Of a DNA stretch of 64,000 bases, positions 8,705 to 15,534 are shown piece after piece (within the stretch, counting starts at the first letter, position 1; each line of letters opens with the position of its first letter). The stretch is from Prosthecobacter gellanilyticus (lineage in GTDB: Bacteria; Verrucomicrobiota; Verrucomicrobiia; Verrucomicrobiales; Verrucomicrobiaceae). The notes beneath the pieces are model-generated. The model made no database searches. It was not told where the DNA came from and worked only from the letters and a program-made list of their open reading frames with translations. Location of the stretch: contig NZ_BKAG01000002.1 in NCBI RefSeq assembly GCF_007992435.1, positions 1 through 64,000 on the forward strand, read 5' to 3'. A program made the translations under genes and the position numbers.

Positions 8705-9220
8705 TGAGGCATGTGTTCCGGGGCCAAGATCCCTCCTGTTTATTCAGCAGTGAAGGGCACTGCCTCTGGTGATGTCCTGGGTCATCTCAGGATAGTCATA
8801 TCAGGTTGATCCCCTAGAATGACCTCAGACGGTTGGAAACGGGATACCCGTTCGACCTGGATCTTTGCTAAACCCTGAAAATGAAGGGATTCGAAGCGTG
8901 CGTCTAGAACTGAGACGGTTCTCGTTATTATTTGAGAGCTTTGGCGGTATCCGCTGTCTGAAATTGTGAATAACTTCTTCTGACAGTGCATTTTATGCCG
9001 CTTTTCGTGCCGAGCTCCAGCCAGTTCCATTAGAGTAAATCTCCTCTTATTTGTGATAGGTTTCGCAAGTTTGTTTTTTCTCCTCGGTCCAAAAGCAATA
9101 AACTGCCAAAAAAAGCCTTGCCGTTTTGGTAATTATATAGAAAAGTCTGAGTAATTCTGAATTTTGCGGCTCGCGTCGCTACTCTCCAGGTTTTTCATAC
9201 CTCCCCACCTCTCCCTTCTT
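8705..9220. other. Long AT-richer non-coding stretch
   Basis: About 500 bases with no ORF I accept. The second half (about 9030-9165) is clearly richer in A and T than the genes, with runs such as TTTGTTTTTTC and a TAATTATATAGA segment at about 9130. That segment could hold the -10 of a promoter for the HTH-receiver gene, but no well-spaced -35 is evident. The region may be a long regulatory leader. Confidence 0.4.
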
Positions 9221-9787
9221 ATGTCTGATACTTCCACACCCGAACTGATGACCGTAAAGGAAACCTCGGAGTATCTCCGCATTCCTCTTCCCACGGTCTA
9301 TTATCTCGTTCAGCGTGGGCAGTTGCCTGCCGTTCAGATCGGTGGTCGCTGGCGCATCAAGCGCAGCCTCCTTGATCGTGACGTGCTGCGTAAAGAGGAA
9401 GAGGCTGGTCAGCCCACCGTCATGGTGGTTGATGATGACCCGGCTCTTCAGGCTCTCTTCAAGCAATTCCTCAAGAAGGCTGGCTTCGGCCGCCTTGTCG
9501 TGGGCACCGGTGCTGAGGCCATCAGCCTCGCGAAGAAGCAGAAGTTCGACTTCGTCTTCCTCGACCTCAAGCTTCCAGACGTTCCGGGTGACGAAGTCTA
9601 TTCCCAGCTCAAGGAGCTTCATCCTGACCTGCCCATCGTGATCATCACCGGCTATCCGGACAGCGAGGTGCTCAGCCGCATCCTCAGCCATGGCCCGGTC
9701 ACCGTGATCAAGAAGCCCCTCGAGTATGATCAGCTTAACAAAGCGGTGAAACAGCTCGGTCACAAGGGTTCCGAAACTCCCGCCTGA
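9221..9787 (+). CDS. Excisionase-type HTH fused to response-regulator receiver domain
   Basis: 188 residues from the ATG at 9221; an earlier in-frame start adds only a hydrophobic stretch without family match. Residues about 9-53 are an excisionase/MerR-like winged HTH (LMTVKETSEYLRIP...VYYLVQRGQLPAVQIGGRWRI). Residues about 66-182 are a complete receiver domain: acidic pair D71/D72, phosphoacceptor D115 in FVFLDLKLPD, T143 in IITG, K165 in IKKP. The order is DNA-binding first and receiver second, the reverse of most response regulators. No histidine kinase lies nearby, so it is an orphan. It probably binds DNA in a phosphorylation-dependent way (inference). Confidence 0.88.
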   Translation: MSDTSTPELMTVKETSEYLRIPLPTVYYLVQRGQLPAVQIGGRWRIKRSLLDRDVLRKEEEAGQPTVMVVDDDPALQALFKQFLKKAGFGRLVVGTGAEAISLAKKQKFDFVFLDLKLPDVPGDEVYSQLKELHPDLPIVIITGYPDSEVLSRILSHGPVTVIKKPLEYDQLNKAVKQLGHKGSETPA

Positions 9788-9843
9788 TCTGTCCTCGCAT
9801 GGAGACAGGCTTGCTCCTCGCTCCCATGAGAGTAATCTAGCGG

Positions 9844-10887
9844 ATGCTTCCCTGGTTCAACAACGACACGTTCCCTCTCTATCTGGCCCCCATGGCTGGA
9901 GTGACGGACGTGGTCTTCCGCAGCATCTGCAAAGAACTCGGAGCAGACGTGATGGTCACGGAGTTCGTCTCTGCGGAGGGCATCCTCCAGCGGGACGACC
10001 GCACCCGCCACTACGTGGATTTTGACGAGCCTCAGCGCCCTCTCGGCGTGCAGCTGTTTGGTTCCGATGGCGTGCGCATGGGCGAGGCTGCCCGCAAGAT
10101 CATCGACTGGAAACAGCCAGACTTTATCGATATCAATTTCGGCTGCCCCGTGAACAAGGTGGTCTCGAAAAATGGAGGCTCCTCGCTTTTGCGAGATTGC
10201 CCGTTGCTCGCCAGTGTCGCGCGTGAGGTCGCCAAAGCGGTGTCTATTCCCGTGACGGCGAAGATGCGCATCGGCTGGGATTCTCAAAGCGTCAACGCCG
10301 TCGATGTGGCGCGCATCCTCGAAGACTCCGGCATGCAGGCCATCGCCGTGCACGGTCGTACGAAGGCGCAGGGTTACAGCGGTCATGCTGACTGGGACGT
10401 CATTGCTCAAGTCGCAGACGCCGTGAAGATTCCCGTCATTGGCAATGGAGACATCAGCAGCGGCCTGGACGTTGAGGTCCGCCGTGCTCAGACGAATGTC
10501 AGTGGCATCATGATTGGTCGTGCCGCCATGACCAATCCCTGGGTTTTCCGCGAGGCAAAGCACTACCTCACCACAGGAGAGCATCTGCCCTCCGCTACCG
10601 TGGAGCAGCGCTTTGACCTCATGCGCCGCCACTGTCTCATGGCCATCCCGCGCAGCACCCGCGGCGAGTTTGAAGTCATGCGCTCCATGCGCACGCGGCT
10701 CATGAACTACACCAAGAACCTGCAGGGCGGAAAATTCCTGCGCGGTCGTTTCAGTCACATCACCAGCGTCATGGAGCTGGAGGACATCATGGCCGACTTC
10801 CTCGCCCGCAAAGACTCACTTCACGACCTCGGGACGGCAGGCGCTGACCCGGTGGAGGAAACCGAATCTGTTAGCCAGCCGGAATAA
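9844..10887 (+). CDS. dusB: tRNA-dihydrouridine synthase (DusB-like)
   Basis: 347 residues. FMN-dependent TIM barrel with the family hallmarks: YLAPMAGVTDVVFR near the start, DFIDINFGCPVNKVV with catalytic C101, TAKMRIGWD, VHGRTKAQGYSG and VIGNGDI. It reduces uridine to dihydrouridine in tRNA, in the cytoplasm. Within the Dus family the sequence reads like DusB, but which U positions are modified cannot be told. The last 72 bases overlap the 3' end of the convergent PAP2 gene. The C-terminal tail in that overlap (EETESVSQPE) looks unconstrained. Confidence 0.92.
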   Translation: MLPWFNNDTFPLYLAPMAGVTDVVFRSICKELGADVMVTEFVSAEGILQRDDRTRHYVDFDEPQRPLGVQLFGSDGVRMGEAARKIIDWKQPDFIDINFGCPVNKVVSKNGGSSLLRDCPLLASVAREVAKAVSIPVTAKMRIGWDSQSVNAVDVARILEDSGMQAIAVHGRTKAQGYSGHADWDVIAQVADAVKIPVIGNGDISSGLDVEVRRAQTNVSGIMIGRAAMTNPWVFREAKHYLTTGEHLPSATVEQRFDLMRRHCLMAIPRSTRGEFEVMRSMRTRLMNYTKNLQGGKFLRGRFSHITSVMELEDIMADFLARKDSLHDLGTAGADPVEETESVSQPE

Positions 10888-11460
10888 GAGCCGCGGGACC
10901 ACCATGCCGATCAGGATGCCCATCCCGATGGAGGGAATCACATCCGTGGGCCAGTGCACGGCGCAGTAAAGCCGGGAATAGGCCACCAGAGTCGCCAGCA
11001 CATACAGCGCCGCGCTCCAGCGCCGGTTGAAAAGCGCAACCACCGTGGCCAGCGCAAACATGTTCATCGTGTGACTGCTGGGGAAGGATCCCCCTTTCGT
11101 CTTCCCCTGGCTCTGGCTCGGCATCGTCACCGGGGCCTTGAAAAGCCGCATGAATTCAGGCCGCGCCGTCGCTAGATCACGGACCACCAGCCCGTCCACC
11201 GCACTCCTTGGCCGCACGCGGTTGGCCAGGAATTTCAGATTGCGGGAAATCAGCCCGTCACTCACCGTCAGTGTGACTGCCACACAGAAGATCAGCCAGG
11301 CCCCGCGCCAGCGGCAGCGCCACAGCACCAGCACTACCGCCAGGATCATTAGCGGCAGCCAGGCCTCCAGAGCCGACACCGCAGGCATCAGCCAGTCCAG
11401 GACGGGATGGGTCCACTTCAGGTTGATGAGGCGCAGAAGGGTCAGGTCCCAGGAAATCAT
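10816..11460 (-). CDS. PAP2-superfamily membrane phosphatase
   Basis: 214 residues with about five to six hydrophobic helices. The three phosphatase motifs are complete: KFLANRVRP (76-84), SFPSSHT (125-131) and SRLYCAVHWPTD (162-173). Such enzymes dephosphorylate lipid phosphates, undecaprenyl pyrophosphate or, in lipid A systems, 1-phosphate groups. The start codon overlaps the end of the GT39 gene by 4 bases, so the two are co-translated. That pairing fits recycling of a polyprenyl-phosphate sugar donor or envelope lipid modification (inference). The 3' end overlaps dusB by 72 bases tail to tail. Confidence 0.9.
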   Translation of the reverse strand: MISWDLTLLRLINLKWTHPVLDWLMPAVSALEAWLPLMILAVVLVLWRCRWRGAWLIFCVAVTLTVSDGLISRNLKFLANRVRPRSAVDGLVVRDLATARPEFMRLFKAPVTMPSQSQGKTKGGSFPSSHTMNMFALATVVALFNRRWSAALYVLATLVAYSRLYCAVHWPTDVIPSIGMGILIGMVVPRLLFRLANRFGFLHRVSACRPEVVK

Positions 11461-13022
11461 GATTTGGGGAGCGGCGGCTGGGTGCTGGGAATGGCTGACC
11501 AGTGCTTCAGGTTCCTGCCAAGATACACATCGAACAATCGTGACTTCTCTCCGAGCTGGACTTCTACCTTTCCCACTTTTTCTACGCTCTCAAAACATTC
11601 CGCCACGGTGGGGGGCAGAGCTTTCGGGGAAAAAATCAGCCCGTCATCACCGATCCGTTCTTCCGGCCCGGGCCAGATCTCATACTGGGACATCGGGTGG
11701 CCGGAGGATTCCCAGCGGTACAGCCTCGGATGCTGCGGCATGGAAAAGGCCAGCTGCGCGGCATTGTAGCGGTGTCCCAAGGCCATGACGAAGGTGTGAT
11801 CAGGGCGGGGGACCTTGTCCAGGTACTCACCTGCGGCCACTCCCGTCTCGCGCCACTTCTTCAGTTCCTCATCCAGCTTCTTGTGCACCTTGAGCTCGGC
11901 ACCAAAGACGATCGCCACACCGAGGTGCGCCACCAGGACCATGCCTCCAGAGATCCGCAGGCTCCAGGTGCGCCAGGCTTGCGCCCTCGGCAGCCCGGGC
12001 AGGGTGAGGTGTCCGGCAAACCATGCCGCCGCCAGCAGCAGCGGCGGCACCCAGAAGACCGCCGGCCAGTTCGGGTTGATCCGCTGGCGCAGCGCCAGCA
12101 GCGTGAAAATGACCAGGGCGGGAGCCGTGCACAGCAGCAGATAGCGCTCGCGGCGTCCTGCGGCTTTCCAGTGCTTCATGCCACACCACACCACCACCAC
12201 CATCACCGCCCACGTCACCGGGGAATACAGCAGCGCCTGCACAAAGGGCCACTCCAGCGTGCGGGTGAGCCACTTGACCACTCCCAGGCTCTCCGTGTCA
12301 AAGTGATGGGCCGTGTGCTCCAGTGTGATCCAGTGGTGCTTCTGCTGCCAGAGGATCACAGGAATGAGAAAGGTGGCTCCCAGGATGATCGACACCCACA
12401 TGCGGACGTTCTTCAAAAGCGGCCTGTCTTCAGGCGAAAGCGCCGCAAAGGCCACCATCAGTACGGGGAAGACCAGCATCATCTGCTTGCTCAAGGTGCC
12501 GATCCCGATCACTACCGCCAGCGTCAGCCAGCGCCACCAGCATTGGGGCTTCGTGGTCGCGAACCAGAACAGCAGCAGCGCCAGTGACCAGCACAGCAGC
12601 AGTGGCGCATCAATGGTGAGGAAGAGATTCAGTCCCGTGTTGGCCGGCGTCAGCAGCACCAGCACGGCGGCGATGAACCCCGTCCGCGCATCATACAGCA
12701 TTCGCGTGAGAGCAAAGAGGGCGGCGAGTGTCAGCGTGCCCAGAGTCAGCGCCGTGAGGCGCACCGCGATGTCGCAGGCTCCGGCAAAGTGGCCGATGAC
12801 TCCCATGATCCAGCCGATCATCGGCGGCTTGCTGTAGTAACCCCAGTCTGGTCGCCGGCCCCAGTCCCAGTAGTAGGCCTCATCTCCTGAAAGGTCCGCA
12901 TGAGCGCAGAAGAACAGCGTGAACAACACGCGGAACACCAGGACAGCCGCCAGCAGCACCCAGAAACGGCGGGTCCAGTTGGCAGAGGGAGAATCGAGGG
13001 AGATCAAAACGCCTGCAGGCAT
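11457..13022 (-). CDS. GT39/ArnT-like membrane glycosyltransferase
   Basis: About 521 residues from the ATG at 13022; a TTG eight codons upstream is possible but weaker. The family pattern is clear: a first helix, then the acidic GDEAYYWDWGRRPDWGYYSKPPMIGW loop, then about ten further helices, and a C-terminal soluble part. PMT/ArnT-type enzymes take a sugar from a polyprenyl-phosphate donor and attach it to protein, lipid A or glycans on the periplasmic side. The PAP2 phosphatase gene follows with a 4-base overlap. Confidence 0.88.
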   Translation of the reverse strand: MPAGVLISLDSPSANWTRRFWVLLAAVLVFRVLFTLFFCAHADLSGDEAYYWDWGRRPDWGYYSKPPMIGWIMGVIGHFAGACDIAVRLTALTLGTLTLAALFALTRMLYDARTGFIAAVLVLLTPANTGLNLFLTIDAPLLLCWSLALLLFWFATTKPQCWWRWLTLAVVIGIGTLSKQMMLVFPVLMVAFAALSPEDRPLLKNVRMWVSIILGATFLIPVILWQQKHHWITLEHTAHHFDTESLGVVKWLTRTLEWPFVQALLYSPVTWAVMVVVVWCGMKHWKAAGRRERYLLLCTAPALVIFTLLALRQRINPNWPAVFWVPPLLLAAAWFAGHLTLPGLPRAQAWRTWSLRISGGMVLVAHLGVAIVFGAELKVHKKLDEELKKWRETGVAAGEYLDKVPRPDHTFVMALGHRYNAAQLAFSMPQHPRLYRWESSGHPMSQYEIWPGPEERIGDDGLIFSPKALPPTVAECFESVEKVGKVEVQLGEKSRLFDVYLGRNLKHWSAIPSTQPPLPKS

Positions 13023-13109
13023 GGCACGGGGCAGGGCAGGGGGCAAATGAGGAATGCAGAACCAGCACGACGCGGGAGGTCAGTCACGACCGACCTCCAG
13101 ACATTCACC

Positions 13110-13589
13110 TCACTTCAGTTTGGCATCGTTGAGGGTGATGGAGAGTAAGGTGTAGGTATCGCTAGGGCTAGCCATGTAGATAGACGTCTTGCCGCTGACC
13201 TTGACCCTGTCCCCTTTCTTGATTTTGGCGGCTTTCGCGTTTTCCGCTGGATCCAAATAAATGTAGTAGCTGACGTTGAAGTTGGTGCCAGAGGCCCTCA
13301 CCTGCTCACTCTGTACATTGATAACATAGCGACCGTTCGACATGTTTGTGCTCGACACCCTCACGGAGACATCTCCCGGATCGCCTCTGAATTTCTGCCG
13401 CAGCTGTGTGGATGCTGCGTCGATCGCCGGTTTGCGTTTGTCAGGACTTCCCGAAATGTCCTTCAACAGATCTTTCGGGATCTCTTCGAGGATCTTCTTG
13501 GGATCCAGTTCTTCAGCCGCAGCACGGATGGTGGAGAGGTTCAGTGACAAACCCACGGTGAGGAGAAACAGGGCTGATGCAGTATTCAT
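13110..13589 (-). CDS. Small secreted protein of unknown function, paralogue 1
   Basis: 159 residues from the ATG at 13589, chosen because it aligns with the start of the neighbour paralogue and gives a clean signal peptide (MNTASALFLLTVGLSL...). An ATG six codons upstream is possible. After cleavage the protein reads as alternating helix (DPKKILEEIPKDLLKDISG) and beta strands with a GDRVKVSGKTSIY segment that could be part of an OB-like fold. It ends NDAKLK, as does its paralogue at 13712-14197; the two share roughly half their residues. I recognise no family. The promoter lies at 13620-13649. Confidence 0.7.
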   Translation of the reverse strand: MNTASALFLLTVGLSLNLSTIRAAAEELDPKKILEEIPKDLLKDISGSPDKRKPAIDAASTQLRQKFRGDPGDVSVRVSSTNMSNGRYVINVQSEQVRASGTNFNVSYYIYLDPAENAKAAKIKKGDRVKVSGKTSIYMASPSDTYTLLSITLNDAKLK

Positions 13590-13619
13590 AATAAGTTCGA
13601 ATATCATTTAACCTAGGTG

Positions 13620-13649
13620 GTCCTAAGCGGACATCCAAGATCCTGTCAA
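13620..13649 (-). promoter_or_regulatory. Promoter of paralogue 1 (TTGACA-N18-TAGGAC)
   Basis: On the minus strand a perfect -35 TTGACA (13644-13649) is followed after 18 nt by TAGGAC (13620-13625). The same arrangement stands before paralogue 2. A shared CCTAGGTTA word follows the -10 in both, in the likely 5' leader. Confidence 0.65.
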
Positions 13650-13711
13650 GCCACACACCATGACAACATGACAAACTTGGAAGGTGGTCAGAGCAGGCTA
13701 AATCCCAGGAC

Positions 13712-14197
13712 TCACTTCAGTTTGGCATCGTTCACGCTGACTGAGAGGCTGGTGTAGTCGCTGCTGCTGCTGCCATAGAGGGAGACAAAAGCCCTGCCGC
13801 TCGCCGTGATTTTGTCACCTGTTTTGATCTTGGCTCCCTTCTCGTTCTCTGACTCGTCGAGGTAGATGGTATAGCTCACTGTAAAGTTGGTGCCGGAGAC
13901 ACGCACACGGTCCGTTTCCCCATAGGCATAGTAGCGACCGTTGGACTTGTTGGTGTTGCGTACTCGAAATGAGAGGGTGCCGGTCTGGTCTCTGTATTTA
14001 TCCTGCAGTTTCTGCTCGGCGGCATCGATCGCCTCCTTGCGCTTCGCGGCATTGCCGGAAATGTCCTTGAGTAGATCCTTCGGAATAGATTCCAGAATCA
14101 CTTTTGGATCCAGGGCGGGAGTATCTGCAGCCTGGACCGCAGAGAGACTCAGTGACAATCCCAGGACAAGTAGAATTAAGGCGGGAGCAGCATTCAT
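13712..14197 (-). CDS. Small secreted protein of unknown function, paralogue 2
   Basis: 161 residues with a signal peptide (MNAAPALILLVLGLSLSLSAVQA). The mature part aligns along its whole length with the gene at 13110-13589: DPKVILESIPKDLLKDISG, NTNKSNGRYY, VSGTNFTVSYTIYLDESENEKGAKIKTGDK, final NDAKLK. The signal peptide and the helical segment are the best conserved parts. The pair arose by tandem duplication that included the promoter, because the upstream DNA is also alike. Function unknown. The conserved acidic/basic pattern and export suggest a periplasmic or outer-surface role. Confidence 0.7.
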   Translation of the reverse strand: MNAAPALILLVLGLSLSLSAVQAADTPALDPKVILESIPKDLLKDISGNAAKRKEAIDAAEQKLQDKYRDQTGTLSFRVRNTNKSNGRYYAYGETDRVRVSGTNFTVSYTIYLDESENEKGAKIKTGDKITASGRAFVSLYGSSSSDYTSLSVSVNDAKLK

Positions 14198-14228
14198 AAG
14201 GGAGATGGAATATCCTCTAACCTAGGCA

Positions 14229-14258
14229 GTTCTACATAGTTACCCCGGCTTCTGTCAA
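14229..14258 (-). promoter_or_regulatory. Promoter of paralogue 2 (TTGACA-N18-TAGAAC)
   Basis: On the minus strand TTGACA (14253-14258), 18 nt, TAGAAC (14229-14234), then CCTAGGTTA. It matches the element before paralogue 1 in sequence and spacing. Confidence 0.65.
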
Positions 14259-14312
14259 GCCGCGCCCAATCAAACCACCACGCCCCAGAAACTTCCAAAC
14301 CTGGAAGGTAGT

Positions 14313-14351
14313 GAACCGAGAACCGAGAACCGAGAACCGAGAACCGAGAAC
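14313..14351. repeat. GAACCGA heptanucleotide tandem repeat
   Basis: Five copies of GAACCGA run without interruption and end GAAC. The array lies in the gap between paralogue 2 and the nucleoid-protein gene. The same 7-nt period with the same word occurs inside clpB at 24175-24206. Confidence 0.85.
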
Positions 14352-14413
14352 AATCATCACTCCAAGGTTGACGCCAACCACCGCTCCATTACCGCAGCAC
14401 CCCCAATTTCATC

Positions 14414-15529
14414 ATGTCCGTCAAACTCCGTCTCGACACTGCCTCCGTCACCCGTCTCGTGCTTGCCAAGGTCGGCCACGCTCAGCGTGGCGAGCCTCTC
14501 CAGGTCTCCCGCTCTCTGCACGAGGTGCCGGAGGAGGACCAGGAGAAGCTCACCGGCATCTTCCTGAAGCCCTTCAAGAACCTCATCGCGCATCGCTTCA
14601 CCCATCATGCCTCCCTGGATCAGCATGAGATGAACTCCTGCGCGAAATCCGTCTTCGCCAACCCTGAGCGCTTTCTTCAGCGTGGCATTGAGATCGCCCA
14701 GCGTCTCCATGCCAAGTCCAACCACCCGAACATCAAATCCGGGGACCTCTGCATCGCCCACATGAAGGAGATCCACATTGAGGGCGAGCTCGTGCAGGGC
14801 ATCCTCATCCTGAAGTCGGAGAGCGTCACCCCCTTCCTCACCATCACGGCGAAGGGTGAGGACCTCGAGATCACCACCATCGAGGGCATCCACCCGGAGA
14901 AGATCGACAAAGGCTGCCTCATCGTCGACTACTGGCCGAACAAAGGTTACTACGTCCTCACCTTTGACCGTGCCGGCGCGGATGCGCGCTTCTGGTCACG
15001 AGATTTCCTCGGCGTTGAGGCCGTCCCTGATGCTGCTTTTCTGACCAATGCCTATGCCAAAATGGCCGTCTCCTTCCTGGAGGAGAACAAGCCTGCTGAC
15101 GAAGAATCTCCGCCATGGGAAACTGCCCAGGCCGCCCGTGATGCACTGGACTTCTTTGAAGATCGCGAGCGCTTTGACCTTCAGGACTTCGAGCAGGCCG
15201 TGCTGAAGAATCCAGACCGTATCGAGGCCTTCCAGGAGCACCGCGCCCGCATGGAGCAGGAGCAGGGACAGCCCCTGGAGACCAGCTTTGAGATCTCCAA
15301 GAAGGATTTAGTGAAGGCCAAGAAGCGTATAAGCGCAGTCTTGAAGCTCGACACCGGCGTCGAGATCCACGTCAAGCCCGGCACTGCCGAGGACAACGCG
15401 GACCCTATGCTCGAGCGCGGCTACGATGACAAGAAAGGCATGAAGTACATCAAGGTGTACTATCACCGTGATCTCTCCGCCAGCGACGGCCCGCCTCCGG
15501 CTCCAGCCACCGCTGCCGCCGCATCTTGA
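14414..15529 (+). CDS. Nucleoid-associated protein, NdpA/YejK-like
   Basis: 371 residues, near the family's usual 335-350. Family-like segments are HRFTHHASLDQHEMNSCAKSVF, GDLCIAHMKEIHIEGELVQGILILKSE, KGCLIVDYWPN and LDFFEDRERFDLQDFEQAVL. The C-terminal tail is rich in Pro and Ala. YejK proteins bind the nucleoid; their exact role is not well known. Cytoplasmic, single gene. The stop lies only 5 bases from the stop of the convergent giant gene. Confidence 0.8.
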   Translation: MSVKLRLDTASVTRLVLAKVGHAQRGEPLQVSRSLHEVPEEDQEKLTGIFLKPFKNLIAHRFTHHASLDQHEMNSCAKSVFANPERFLQRGIEIAQRLHAKSNHPNIKSGDLCIAHMKEIHIEGELVQGILILKSESVTPFLTITAKGEDLEITTIEGIHPEKIDKGCLIVDYWPNKGYYVLTFDRAGADARFWSRDFLGVEAVPDAAFLTNAYAKMAVSFLEENKPADEESPPWETAQAARDALDFFEDRERFDLQDFEQAVLKNPDRIEAFQEHRARMEQEQGQPLETSFEISKKDLVKAKKRISAVLKLDTGVEIHVKPGTAEDNADPMLERGYDDKKGMKYIKVYYHRDLSASDGPPPAPATAAAAS

Positions 15530-15534
15530 TCACT

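Noticed and set aside
8782-9030. 82-codon open frame in the gap after rpoN
   Set aside because: No family match and composition unlike the genes; more likely non-coding.
13587-13625. CCTAGG palindromes before the paralogous secreted genes as restriction-type or operator sites
   Set aside because: Only six bases and explained by the duplication of the leader; kept only as a note in the paralogue finding.
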